Positions 9,702-18,918 of a stretch of DNA of 64,000 bases are shown here, piece after piece; position 1 is the stretch's first letter; each line of letters opens with the position of its first letter. This stretch comes from Zobellia uliginosa (GTDB lineage Bacteria; Bacteroidota; Bacteroidia; Flavobacteriales; Flavobacteriaceae). The DNA lies in assembly GCF_900156625.1 (NCBI RefSeq), contig NZ_FTOB01000003.1:1-64000 (forward strand). Reading direction: 5' to 3'. The notes beneath the pieces were generated by a model. The model was not told the DNA's origin and made no database searches. It saw nothing but the letters and a program-made list of their open reading frames with translations. A program made the translations under genes and the position numbers.

Positions 9702-11156
9702 ATGGATAAAGAAGTTGTTGAGCATTATTTGAATACGAACCGAAGACATTTTTTAGGAAAAATGGCCATGGGAATGGGCGGCGTGGCCTTAGGGTCACTT
9801 TTAATGCCCGATCTATTGTCAGGCAAGAAAGCCGCTGAAGAACAGCTGCCTTTGGGGCTAAAGCACTTTGCGGCAAAAGCCAAACGGATCATTCTATTGG
9901 TGCAAAATGGGGCACCTTCCCAATTGGAAAGCTTTGACTACAAACCTAAGTTGAACGATATGTTCGGTCAAGAGCTTCCCCCTTCCATTCGGGGAAACCA
10001 AAAATTAACGGGCATGACCGCAGGTCAAAAGTCCTTTCCTTTAGTGGGGTCTAAATTCAGCTTTAAGCAGTATGGCGAATCAGGAACTTGGGTGAGCGAA
10101 CTCTTTCCTAATATTGCCAAGATTACCGATGATATTTGCATGATCAAGAGTATGCATACCGATGCGATCAACCATGACCCGGCATTGACTTTTATGCAGA
10201 CCGGCGCCCAAGTGGGCAATAGGCCCAGTATCGGATCTTGGTTCAGTTACGGACTGGGAAGCGAAAACCAAAACTTACCGGCCTATTGTGTGTTGCTCTC
10301 AAAGGGAAAAGGTAATGGCCAAGGTGTATATTCAAAATTATGGTCGAACGGATTTTTAGATAGCTCCCATCAAGGGGTGCAATTGAGTGCCAGTGAAGAT
10401 CCGATTCTTTATCTGAACGATCCCAAGGGAATGGATAGGGAAACACGCCGTAAGATGTTAGACCACCTGGCTGCCATGAATCAACTGGGCTATGACGAGT
10501 TTGGTGATCCTGAAATTCCTGCAAAAATAAAACAGTACGAAATGGCCTTTAGAATGCAAACGGCCGTTCCGGAAATTACGGACGTATCGAAAGAACCGGA
10601 TCATATCAAAAAACTGTACGGTCCTGACTGTATGGTGCCGGGGACGTATGCGGCCAATTGCCTGCTGGCAAGAAAGTTATCGGAATCGGGTGTGCGTTTT
10701 GTACAATTGTACCATCAGGGCTGGGATCAGCACAATAACCTGGTAAGTGAAATCAAAGGCCAGGCCAAAGATGTAGATATGGCATCGGCGGCCTTGATTA
10801 CCGATTTAAAACAAAGAGGACTGTTAGACGAAACCTTGGTAATATGGAGTGGTGAATTTGGTAGAACGAACTATTGCCAAGGTAAACTGACCAAAGATAA
10901 TTACGGAAGGGACCATCACCCGCGCTGTTTCAGTATCTTTTTAGCTGGGGGTGGGGTAAAGGCAGGTCTGTCTTACGGAAAGACCGACGAATTGGGTTAT
11001 AACATTGTGGAAAGTCCGGTACACATTCACGACTTACACGCTACTATAATGCATTTAATGGGCTTAGACCATGAAAAACTGACATATAAACATCTAGGCA
11101 GAAGGTTTAGGTTGACCGATGTACACGGTCATGTGGTAAAAGATATTATAGCTTAG
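9702..11156 (+). CDS. DUF1501 protein, Tat-exported, alkaline-phosphatase-like fold
   Basis: 484 residues with a twin-arginine motif near the start (NRRHFLGKMAMGMGG). Family blocks include QNGAPSQLESFDYKP, MHTDAINHDPA, GVRFVQLYHQGWDQHNN, VIWSGEFGRTNYCQG and GRDHHP. DUF1501 belongs to the alkaline phosphatase/sulfatase superfamily by fold, so a metal-dependent hydrolase of phosphate or sulfate esters is possible, but no member I know of has a proven reaction. It follows its usual partner, the PSCyt1-DUF1549-DUF1553 protein, by 16 bp and precedes the membrane cytochrome gene by 4 bp, which suggests co-translation and a joint job outside the cytoplasm. Confidence 0.92.
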   Translation: MDKEVVEHYLNTNRRHFLGKMAMGMGGVALGSLLMPDLLSGKKAAEEQLPLGLKHFAAKAKRIILLVQNGAPSQLESFDYKPKLNDMFGQELPPSIRGNQKLTGMTAGQKSFPLVGSKFSFKQYGESGTWVSELFPNIAKITDDICMIKSMHTDAINHDPALTFMQTGAQVGNRPSIGSWFSYGLGSENQNLPAYCVLLSKGKGNGQGVYSKLWSNGFLDSSHQGVQLSASEDPILYLNDPKGMDRETRRKMLDHLAAMNQLGYDEFGDPEIPAKIKQYEMAFRMQTAVPEITDVSKEPDHIKKLYGPDCMVPGTYAANCLLARKLSESGVRFVQLYHQGWDQHNNLVSEIKGQAKDVDMASAALITDLKQRGLLDETLVIWSGEFGRTNYCQGKLTKDNYGRDHHPRCFSIFLAGGGVKAGLSYGKTDELGYNIVESPVHIHDLHATIMHLMGLDHEKLTYKHLGRRFRLTDVHGHVVKDIIA

Positions 11157-11160
11157 ATCT

Positions 11161-13266
11161 ATGAAAAAAGCCATTCCGTTTTTTTTGAACGTGCTGTTCT
11201 TTCTGCACGTATTGTTGGCATTTTTAGTGCTTTTTGAAGGTCATTTGAAGATTCCTTTTTGGGTGCAGCCCTTGGGGCGAATGCATCCCTTGATCCTGCA
11301 TTTTCCGGTGGCCTTTATAGTGCTTTTGGTGGTTCTCAACCTCTTCAAAAAACAGCTCGACCCGGTTTCCTTTGAAAAGATAAACTACTCGCTGTTGTTG
11401 TTGACCTCGTTTACTACGGTGCTGGCTACGCTTATGGGGCTCTTATTGTCCCTTGAGGGCTACGATTCGGAATTGCTGACGCTCCACAAGTGGGTGGGCA
11501 TTGCCTTATGTTTTGTTATATACGCCTCGGTTTGGGTATATTCCTGCGGCAAGGTGTTTCGCGTATTGCTGTATACAGGTCTGTTAGGCGTGCTCGTAGG
11601 CGGGCATTTTGGGGCAGGGTTGACCCATGGGACCAATTTTCTAATGGAACCGATAACAGCGGCACAAGAGGAAGTCGTAGACGAGAATACGCCCATATAT
11701 ACGGCCTATGTGGCCCCGGTCTTAAAAGCGAAATGCACCAGTTGCCATAATCCTCAAAAACATAAGGGCGATCTAGACCTGACCACCATAGAGGCCATAA
11801 CCAAGGGAGGCGAAAATGGGGAAGTCTGGCTGGCACATAATGCGGAAGAGAGCCTTTTGTTGAAGAGGGTAGCCCTACCCTTGGAAGACGAAGAGCACAT
11901 GCCACCTGAAGGAAAGCCGCAATTGACCCAAGAAGAAATTACATTGATAAGTACTTGGATCGAACACGGTGCGGATGATAAGGTTACCTATGCCCAACTA
12001 CAAGAAAACGATACCCTTAGGCAGTTGGTTGCCGACAAATGGCTGAAATCATTTGAAGAAAAACAATACGCCTTTAATTTCGTGGGCGCCGAAGCCATTA
12101 AAGAACTCAACAATCCGTATAGAACCGTGGTTCAAAAATCGCCAACTTCACCGGCGGTAGAAGTTGCCATTTTCGGGCGTAGTGCTTTTAAAGACGAATA
12201 CTTGAACGAACTTGATAAAATCAAGGAGCAGGTCACTTACCTCAGTTTGGCCAACCTTCCGATAACGAACGGGCATATGAAGTCTGTGGGAAAACTACGC
12301 AACCTTGAGCACTTGGTCCTTAATTTTACCGATATCGACAGTGAGGGCATCGGGGCCTTGCAGGGGTGTACCCAGTTGGAAAGCTTGTCCTTATCGGGTA
12401 CGGCCATAAATGCATCGGTACTCGAACATTTACAAAAGTTGAAAGGCCTGAAGGAAGTATTTGTATGGAACACCCAGCTCAATGCCGATGAAATAGAGCA
12501 GTTGAGAACGAAACTGCCCCATGTGATTATCAATGAAGGTTATGTGCCCGACCCGGAAGAAGAATTACGCTTGACCCCACCAACCTTGGTCAATGAGGGA
12601 AATATCATTAGTTCCGGCGATTTGATTTCCTTAGGACATAAGATGAAGGGGGTAAGCATTAAGTATACCTTGGATGGATCTCGACCCGATTCTACCTCGG
12701 TAGCTTTTGAAAAGGCCTTTCCATTGGATCTGAAAGGAAAAAGACAGCAAACCGTAAAAGCCTATGCTTACAAGGAAGGCTGGTTGCCCAGTAACCCGGT
12801 TTCCTATATTTTTTATGATCGAGGTCTGGTACCCGATGCGATAGAGCTCGTTTATCCGGGGGTCTTGAGCTCTTATACGGGCGAGGCCGAAAAAATATTG
12901 ACCGATGCCATTCGAAGTAACGAAAAAGTAGGCTTTTCAAAATTCTGGGCTTCCTTCAATAAAAAACCGCTGGAGGCCATTGTTGATTTTAGCGTATCGA
13001 CCCCAAAAATAAAAGAGGTGGTCTTAAGTTGTGGCTTGCACTATAAGCAAAAAAAATCGCCCATCGAGTTTATAGCGATTTGGGCTTCCGATGACAAGGA
13101 AAATTGGCAATTGATAAAGAAGGAAGGCTTTGCGAATGAAAGCAATCTTGACCGGCTTAAGGAGATATCGATCCAGCTTCCAGAGCAATCGTATAAATAC
13201 CTAAAAATAGTGGGCCAACCTAAAAAAGACAACACCTTGAGGGTGAACCAACTCTTTTTCTTTTAA
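11161..13266 (+). CDS. Membrane-anchored c-type cytochrome with LRR, chitobiase-C-like and discoidin-like domains
   Basis: 701 residues. The first ~165 hold about five membrane segments and a DUF2231-like motif, GRMHPLILHFPVAF, whose histidine may bind heme. A PSCyt1-like domain follows with CTSCH at 192-196 and HMPPEGKP downstream. Residues ~345-450 show leucine-rich repeats (LANLPITNG, LEHLVLNFTDI, LESLSLSGTAI). Residues ~480-560 look like a chitobiase/hexosaminidase C-terminal domain (YTLDGSRPDS, KAYAYKEGW), and the last ~130 like an F5/8-type carbohydrate-binding fold. It could hand electrons between the quinone pool and the secreted partners encoded upstream. It ends the operon, 14 bp from the convergent LacI gene. 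Confidence 0.85.
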   Translation: MKKAIPFFLNVLFFLHVLLAFLVLFEGHLKIPFWVQPLGRMHPLILHFPVAFIVLLVVLNLFKKQLDPVSFEKINYSLLLLTSFTTVLATLMGLLLSLEGYDSELLTLHKWVGIALCFVIYASVWVYSCGKVFRVLLYTGLLGVLVGGHFGAGLTHGTNFLMEPITAAQEEVVDENTPIYTAYVAPVLKAKCTSCHNPQKHKGDLDLTTIEAITKGGENGEVWLAHNAEESLLLKRVALPLEDEEHMPPEGKPQLTQEEITLISTWIEHGADDKVTYAQLQENDTLRQLVADKWLKSFEEKQYAFNFVGAEAIKELNNPYRTVVQKSPTSPAVEVAIFGRSAFKDEYLNELDKIKEQVTYLSLANLPITNGHMKSVGKLRNLEHLVLNFTDIDSEGIGALQGCTQLESLSLSGTAINASVLEHLQKLKGLKEVFVWNTQLNADEIEQLRTKLPHVIINEGYVPDPEEELRLTPPTLVNEGNIISSGDLISLGHKMKGVSIKYTLDGSRPDSTSVAFEKAFPLDLKGKRQQTVKAYAYKEGWLPSNPVSYIFYDRGLVPDAIELVYPGVLSSYTGEAEKILTDAIRSNEKVGFSKFWASFNKKPLEAIVDFSVSTPKIKEVVLSCGLHYKQKKSPIEFIAIWASDDKENWQLIKKEGFANESNLDRLKEISIQLPEQSYKYLKIVGQPKKDNTLRVNQLFFF

Positions 13267-13280
13267 ATATAAAGCGTTTT

Positions 13281-14306
13281 CTAGGCGATAGGCACGGTAG
13301 ATTCACGTTCGATCATAGTGGTTTTGATAACCTCGGTCTCAAAGGTATTTCCACTATCGTTCTGTTCTATTCTTTTGACCAATTGCCTAGCGGCCCTTTC
13401 TCCCATATGATAGCCATGTTGGCTGATCGAGGTAAGGCTGGGCCGTACATATTTGGGAAGTACCCCGTTGGTAAAACAGATAATGGAAAGTTCTTTAGGG
13501 ATTTTTATCCCCAATGAATTGGCGGTCAACAAAGAGGTGACACCGGCTTCCTCCTCTAAACCTAAAATGGCGTCAACTTTTCCGGCGGAAAGCAATTTTC
13601 TGATTTCGACCTCCATAAACGACTTTTCCAGCTTTTCAAAGATCAAGCTTTGATCCAGTTCGATGTTATGGTCTTTTAGACATTGGTGATAGCCGTTGAT
13701 CCGAAGCTTTGAAATCTCAAGGTCTCCCAATAGTGATACTATGGCAATACGCTTACACCCTGATTTTATAAGGTGCTCCGTGGCATTATAGGCCGCCTTG
13801 CTGTCGTCTATGGTGACCTTGTCACAGTTGAGTTCCGATGATACACGGTCGAACATGACCATTGGTATGCCTTTGTTTAAAAAGGGTTTGAAGTGGTCGA
13901 TGTTGTTCAGCTTTCCGGTTTCTTCCGCCAAGGAAACCAAGAGTCCCGATATGGCTCCTTTGCGGAGCATTTCGGTAATGGCTACTTCCTTTTTATGCGA
14001 TTCGTTAGAGATGCACGCGATCATGTTATACCCGTGGTCGTTCAATACTTTTTCAATACCACTAATCGCCTGGGCAAAGAAATAGTTGAGAATGTTGGGT
14101 ATGATGACCCCCACCGAGTGCGATGGCTCTTTTCTAAGATTGATGGCGTTTAGATTGGGGCGGTATTTGTGTTTACGGGCATAGGCAATGATCTTGGCCT
14201 TGGTACGGGCACTTATCTCATGACTGTCGTTAAGGGCCTTGGATACGGTAGATTTTGATACCTTAAAATGTTTGGCGATATCGTCTAGACTTATTTTTCG
14301 TTTCAT
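13281..14306 (-). CDS. LacI-family repressor, probable xylose regulator
   Basis: 341 residues. The N-terminal HTH is typical of LacI (ISLDDIAKHFKVSKSTVSKA with a hinge at about residues 45-60), followed by a periplasmic-binding-protein-like effector domain (VGVIIPNILNYFFAQ, VMFDRVSSELNCDKVTIDD, SLTSISQHGYHMGERAA). It is divergent from the xylulokinase-isomerase-transaldolase operon across a 332-bp gap, so it most likely controls that operon in response to xylose or a derived sugar. This is inferred from position only. Its 3' end nearly touches the preceding convergent operon. Confidence 0.93.
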   Translation of the reverse strand: MKRKISLDDIAKHFKVSKSTVSKALNDSHEISARTKAKIIAYARKHKYRPNLNAINLRKEPSHSVGVIIPNILNYFFAQAISGIEKVLNDHGYNMIACISNESHKKEVAITEMLRKGAISGLLVSLAEETGKLNNIDHFKPFLNKGIPMVMFDRVSSELNCDKVTIDDSKAAYNATEHLIKSGCKRIAIVSLLGDLEISKLRINGYHQCLKDHNIELDQSLIFEKLEKSFMEVEIRKLLSAGKVDAILGLEEEAGVTSLLTANSLGIKIPKELSIICFTNGVLPKYVRPSLTSISQHGYHMGERAARQLVKRIEQNDSGNTFETEVIKTTMIERESTVPIA

Positions 14307-14638
14307 AACTGCATCAAGATACTAAATATCGTCAATAAGATTTTACTTCTTTTTGATCTTCCCGATCGCTAAATTAATATTTACGGCCCCCATTTTTTAC
14401 GAAACCCATTTCGAAAAATCAACATATTTGTAAATATCTGATTTTTAGAGAATTGTAATTGTGATATTTTGATTTTAAGAATAATTGTATTTCGTATTTT
14501 AGTACGTAAACGAATTATCTGCCCCTCGTTTTAAGTTATAGTTTAAATTTGACAAAAGGGCTTGGTTTTTAATACGGTAAAAGCTATTCGGCAAAGTTGC
14601 CGTTAAAAACCCTAAGCACTTTCAAACATCGAAAAATT
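14307..14638. promoter_or_regulatory. Divergent LacI/xylB control region
   Basis: This AT-rich 332-bp gap has no gene. For xylB, TAAATTTG at 14544-14551 fits the -7 consensus TAnnTTTG, but no clear -33 TTTG is spaced correctly. Operator-like symmetric sequences lie upstream: ATATTT-gt-AAATAT at 14424-14437, and AAACGA/TCGTTT arms at about 14508-14532. Either could be a target of the divergent LacI protein. The sites are short and in AT-rich DNA, so chance is possible. Confidence 0.4.
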
Positions 14639-16123
14639 ATGTACAGTATAGGTTATGATATCGGAAGTTCGTCAATAAAAGCGGCCTTGGTCGAGGTGGG
14701 CACAGGTAAGCCCGTGGCCGTAGTTAGCGAACCCAAAGCGGAAATGGATATTCTTGCCATTAACAATGGTTGGGCCGAACAGGATCCAGATACATGGTGG
14801 AAGCACGTTTGTACGGCTACCAAAACACTTCTTTCGGAAAACAATATCAAGCCCGAAGAGGTCACGGGAATCGGTATTTCATATCAGATGCACGGACTGG
14901 TAGTGGTAGACAAAGATTTGAAGCCCTTACGGGATTCCATTATTTGGTGCGATAGTAGGGCAGTGGGCATCGGGCAAAAGGCCTTTGATGAACTGGGCAA
15001 CGACCGTTGTAGCGAAAACCTTTTAAACTCGCCTTCCAACTTTACCGCCTCTAAATTGAAATGGGTCAAGGAAAACGAGCCTGAAACTTTTGATCGTATC
15101 CATAAATTCATGCTACCGGGAGATTATATCGCCTGTAAATTGAGCGGTACGATAAGCACAACCTTATCGGGTCTGTCCGAAGGTATATTTTGGGATTTCA
15201 AGACCAATAGCCTGGCCACTTGGTTGTTGGATTATTACGGATTGAGCGAAGCACATGTTCCAGAAATCGTCGATACCTTTTCCGTACAGGGTAAAGTTTC
15301 GGAACAAGGGGCAAAAGAATCAGGTTTAAAAGTGGGTACGCCTATTTTATACCGTGCGGGAGACCAACCGAACAATGCGTTGTCCTTAAACGTTTTTAAT
15401 CCCGGAGAGGTAGCTGCAACAGGTGGAACATCGGGTGTTATCTATGCCATTACCGATAACCTTTCGGTTAAGGAGAGCTCACGGGTCAACAATTTTGCCC
15501 ACGTTAATTATAGCGAAGCCAATCGCTTTGTAGGGAAGCTGCTTTGTATCAACGGGGCCGGTATCCAATACCGATGGTTGTTAAACAGCCTAAGTGTTGC
15601 CTCATACGATGAAATGAACGATTTGGCCAATTCGGTACCACAAGGTTCCGATGGTGTAAAAATATTGCCTTTCGGTAACGGTGCAGAACGCATGTTGAAC
15701 AATATAGATTTGGGAACCAACATTTTTGGTATCAACCTGAACAACCATACCAAGGCCCATTTGTGTAGGGCTTCACTTGAAGGTATTGCCTTCTCCTTTG
15801 TTTACGGTATGGAAATTCTTCGGTCAGACGGTATTACCGCCACCAAAATCAGGGCAGGAAACGATAACCTGTTTCGTTCGGAAATTTTTTCGAACACCAT
15901 AGCGACACTTATCGGTCGTGAAATTGAAATATATAATACCACGGGTGCTATTGGCGCAGCCAGGGCCTGTATTTTACGCGATGGCGACTTTTCAAGCTTC
16001 GGCGAGCAGATTATGGCCAATGACTATGTCATGAGCTATAAGCCTTCCGAAGAAAAAGAAGCATTGCAATCCGCATATTCCGCATGGAAAAATGAATTAG
16101 AACAATTATTAAAAAACAAGTAA
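14639..16123 (+). CDS. xylB: Xylulokinase
   Basis: 494 residues; phosphorylates D-xylulose to xylulose 5-phosphate in the cytoplasm. The start is the ATG at 14639, directly before the FGGY-kinase phosphate-1 motif [14 protein letters not shown]; a TTG 42 bp upstream is in frame but adds non-family residues. Other family blocks are [34 protein letters not shown] (containing the likely catalytic Asp) and [13 protein letters not shown]. Length matches bacterial XylB. The xylose isomerase gene starts one base after its stop codon, so the two are surely cotranscribed. The related family member L-fuculokinase or a generic FGGY kinase is less likely given xylA next door. Confidence 0.95.
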   Translation: MYSIGYDIGSSSIKAALVEVGTGKPVAVVSEPKAEMDILAINNGWAEQDPDTWWKHVCTATKTLLSENNIKPEEVTGIGISYQMHGLVVVDKDLKPLRDSIIWCDSRAVGIGQKAFDELGNDRCSENLLNSPSNFTASKLKWVKENEPETFDRIHKFMLPGDYIACKLSGTISTTLSGLSEGIFWDFKTNSLATWLLDYYGLSEAHVPEIVDTFSVQGKVSEQGAKESGLKVGTPILYRAGDQPNNALSLNVFNPGEVAATGGTSGVIYAITDNLSVKESSRVNNFAHVNYSEANRFVGKLLCINGAGIQYRWLLNSLSVASYDEMNDLANSVPQGSDGVKILPFGNGAERMLNNIDLGTNIFGINLNNHTKAHLCRASLEGIAFSFVYGMEILRSDGITATKIRAGNDNLFRSEIFSNTIATLIGREIEIYNTTGAIGAARACILRDGDFSSFGEQIMANDYVMSYKPSEEKEALQSAYSAWKNELEQLLKNK

Positions 16124-16124
16124 C

Positions 16125-17450
16125 ATGGCATTATTAGGAGACAAAGAGTACTTTAAAGGAATTGGAGACATCAAGTTTGAAGGGAAGGAATCTGACAACC
16201 CTTTAGCGTTTAAATATTACAATCCCGACCAAGTCGTTGCGGGCAAGACCATGAGGGAGCACTTCAAGTTTGCTATCGCCTATTGGCATACCTTCTGTGG
16301 ACAGGGTTCAGATCCATTCGGCCCAGGAACACAGAACTTTCCTTGGGATGCATCTACCGATGCCGTTCAGGCCGCAAAGGAAAAGGCGGATGCCGCTTTT
16401 GAATTTATCAGTAAAATAGGATTCGATTATTTCTGTTTTCACGATTTCGATTTGATCCAAGAAGGTCCGACTTTCGCCGAATCGGAAAAAAGACTGGCTA
16501 CGATTACCGATTACATCAAAGAAAAGAAAGCGGCTTCAGGTATAAAATTGTTGTGGGGTACGGCCAACTGTTTCTCTAACCCGAGATACATGAACGGTGC
16601 CGCTACAAACCCTGATTTTGACGTAGTGGCCAGAGCTGGTGGTCAAGTGAAATTGGCTTTGGACGCAACGATCGCCCTAGATGGTGAGAACTATGTTTTC
16701 TGGGGAGGACGTGAAGGTTATATGTCTCTTCTAAATACCAATATGGGCCGTGAGTTAGACCATATGGCGCAGTTCTTGACCATGGCTAGGGATTATGCCC
16801 GTAAGCAAGGTTTTAAAGGTACTTTCTTTATCGAACCGAAACCTATGGAGCCTACAAAGCACCAGTATGATTTTGATACCGCTACCGCAATCGGCTTTTT
16901 AAGGGAATACGGACTTGAAAAAGATTTCAAAATAAATATCGAAGTAAACCATGCTACTCTGGCACAGCACACTTTTCAGCATGAAATGGAAGTTGCCGCC
17001 AATGCGGGAATGTTAGGAAGCTTGGATGCCAACCGTGGGGATTACCAAAACGGATGGGATACCGATCAGTTCCCGAACAACATTTTAGAGACTACCGAAG
17101 CTATGTTGGTATTCTTACAGGCTGGCGGTCTGCAAGGTGGTGGTGTGAACTTCGATGCCAAGATCAGAAGAAACTCTACCGATCTCGAAGATATCTTCTT
17201 GGCCCATATCGGAGGTGCCGATACCTTTGCAAGGGCATTGATTACTGCCGATAAGATCATCACTTCTTCCGATTATACCAAACTACGCGAAAAACGCTAC
17301 AGCTCTTTCGATTCTGGTAAGGGAAAAGATTTTGAGGCCGGTAAACTAAGCCTTGAGAACCTATATGAGCTAGCACAGGAAAATGGCGAGTTGGAATTGA
17401 AGAGCGGAAAGCAAGAGTTGTTCGAAAACATTATCAACCAGTACATCTAA
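16125..17450 (+). CDS. xylA: Xylose isomerase
   Basis: 441 residues; converts D-xylose to D-xylulose in the cytoplasm using two divalent metal ions. Length fits class II enzymes. Visible family blocks: [20 protein letters not shown] near the start, the catalytic His in [23 protein letters not shown], the metal-binding [15 protein letters not shown], and [18 protein letters not shown]. It lies between xylulokinase (1 bp upstream) and a transaldolase (11 bp downstream), which makes a complete route from xylose into the pentose phosphate pathway. Confidence 0.98.
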   Translation: MALLGDKEYFKGIGDIKFEGKESDNPLAFKYYNPDQVVAGKTMREHFKFAIAYWHTFCGQGSDPFGPGTQNFPWDASTDAVQAAKEKADAAFEFISKIGFDYFCFHDFDLIQEGPTFAESEKRLATITDYIKEKKAASGIKLLWGTANCFSNPRYMNGAATNPDFDVVARAGGQVKLALDATIALDGENYVFWGGREGYMSLLNTNMGRELDHMAQFLTMARDYARKQGFKGTFFIEPKPMEPTKHQYDFDTATAIGFLREYGLEKDFKINIEVNHATLAQHTFQHEMEVAANAGMLGSLDANRGDYQNGWDTDQFPNNILETTEAMLVFLQAGGLQGGGVNFDAKIRRNSTDLEDIFLAHIGGADTFARALITADKIITSSDYTKLREKRYSSFDSGKGKDFEAGKLSLENLYELAQENGELELKSGKQELFENIINQYI

Positions 17451-17461
17451 GAAGATAAACT

Positions 17462-18118
17462 ATGAAATTTTTTATTGATACAGCAAATTTAAACGACATT
17501 CAAAGCGCCTACGAATTAGGTGTTTTGGATGGTGTAACTACCAATCCTTCCTTGATGGCCAAAGAGGGCATTACGGGAAAGGACAATATTTTGAAGCATT
17601 ACTTGGCCATATGTGAAAAGGTTGAAGGCGATGTTTCCGCTGAGGTTATCGCAACCGATTATGAGGGCATGATCAAAGAAGGTGAGGAATTAGCGGCTTT
17701 ACACCCACAGATCGTGGTTAAGTTGCCCATGATCGCAGACGGGGTCAAGGCTTGTAAGTATTTTTCCGATAAAGGAATAAAAACAAACGTTACGCTAGTG
17801 TTTTCCGCAGGTCAGGCCTTATTGGCGGCCAAGGCCGGCGCTACTTACGTTTCCCCGTTTTTGGGGAGGTTGGATGATATCTCTACCGACGGTTTGCGAT
17901 TGATCGAAGAGATCCGTTTGATCTATGACAACTACGGTTTTGAAACGGAGATCCTATCGGCTTCCGTAAGGCATACCATGCATATCATCAATTGTGCAAA
18001 ATTAGGATCAGATGTAATGACCGGGCCTTTATCGGCCATCGAAGGTCTACTAAAACACCCTTTGACCGATAGTGGTTTAGAGAAGTTCTTGGCAGATTAT
18101 CAAAAAGGTAATGCATAG
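17462..18118 (+). CDS. tal: Small transaldolase (TalC/MipB-type)
   Basis: 218 residues, the size of the short transaldolase / fructose-6-phosphate aldolase subfamily. Motifs: [26 protein letters not shown], the Schiff-base lysine in [27 protein letters not shown] and [11 protein letters not shown]. In the cytoplasm it moves a three-carbon unit between sugar phosphates, here most likely clearing the flux of xylulose 5-phosphate made by the two genes upstream. Fructose-6-phosphate aldolase activity cannot be excluded from sequence alone. A strong terminator follows at 18183. Confidence 0.93.
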   Translation: MKFFIDTANLNDIQSAYELGVLDGVTTNPSLMAKEGITGKDNILKHYLAICEKVEGDVSAEVIATDYEGMIKEGEELAALHPQIVVKLPMIADGVKACKYFSDKGIKTNVTLVFSAGQALLAAKAGATYVSPFLGRLDDISTDGLRLIEEIRLIYDNYGFETEILSASVRHTMHIINCAKLGSDVMTGPLSAIEGLLKHPLTDSGLEKFLADYQKGNA

Positions 18119-18182
18119 GTAAACCAATGAAACCCCACCATAGGGTTGGTCTAAAAAAGTTTACGTTCGATTTCAATATATG

Positions 18183-18220
18183 ATATTGCCGATGGTCTTG
18201 CTATCGGCAATATTGTTTTT
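18183..18220 (+). terminator. Intrinsic terminator of the xyl operon
   Basis: A perfect 11-bp stem (ATATTGCCGAT at 18183-18193 with ATCGGCAATAT at 18203-18213) and a 9-base loop are followed by a run of T. It lies 65 bp after the transaldolase stop codon and would end the xylB-xylA-tal transcript. Confidence 0.9.
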
Positions 18221-18271
18221 GCCCCATTTTTTAATTTTTCGACTGACAACCAATAATTCAAAGCTGATATC

Positions 18272-18766
18272 ATGAAAAGCAAGATAACGCTAGTACTGTT
18301 GATGTGCTCCATGGGTATATGGGCACAAGAAGTCAAAGTTGACCAAGCTTCTTGTCTAAAAAGGTATACAGGTGAATGGGTGAGTTCGGTTTCTCCCGAA
18401 TCGAACGAGATCGGGAAAGAACCACAAATAAAAATGGTAAACGTGCCGAAAATGGATGGTACGGCCTTACAGGTCGAAGTGCTTCAGCTACGTGATGGGG
18501 CATATACGCCCATTTTGGTAGAATTGATAAGCTACGATAGTTTTACGGACAAAATTGTGGCCTTGGGACAGAATGAAAAAGGGGAATGCTTTTCGGGCAT
18601 TGGGTCATTCTCGGATAGGGATAACTGGCTAATGGTGGACCGTAACTTTCAAGGGGCACATACGCAGACCGTGTCTTTTCGGTTTCTGTCCGATACCGTG
18701 GTGTATTTGGAAGGGAAGGATACAGCCGGGAAAGTGCTTTGGAAAACCCGTTACATCAAAAACTAA
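18272..18766 (+). CDS. Small secreted protein of unknown function
   Basis: 164 residues with a clear Sec signal peptide (ITLVLLMCSMGIWAQ, cleavage after about residue 19). The mature part is mostly beta-strand, with RYTGEWVSS near the start and alternating strands to the end, which resembles small lipocalin-like or DUF1579-like domains, though I cannot assign a family. It contains two cysteines besides the signal. It stands alone between the xyl operon terminator and HTCS 2, and its role in xylan use is unknown. Confidence 0.75.
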   Translation: MKSKITLVLLMCSMGIWAQEVKVDQASCLKRYTGEWVSSVSPESNEIGKEPQIKMVNVPKMDGTALQVEVLQLRDGAYTPILVELISYDSFTDKIVALGQNEKGECFSGIGSFSDRDNWLMVDRNFQGAHTQTVSFRFLSDTVVYLEGKDTAGKVLWKTRYIKN

Positions 18767-18918
18767 TTACCTTATATCTGGGGTGGCCGTCAATGGATCC
18801 ATTTGTTTGAAATCAACAATTCACCTATCTTCAACCGGGTTGTGAAATGTAGGGGCTCCAAAGCTTCTTCTCAATATATTCTAGTCTTTAAATCGAAGTG
18901 TATTTAATATTCACGGAA

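Noticed and set aside
14391-14404. CATTTTTTACGAAA, also found with one more T at 37057-37071
   Set aside because: Tempting as a shared regulator site, but it is mostly a T-run in AT-rich gaps, so chance is a fair explanation.
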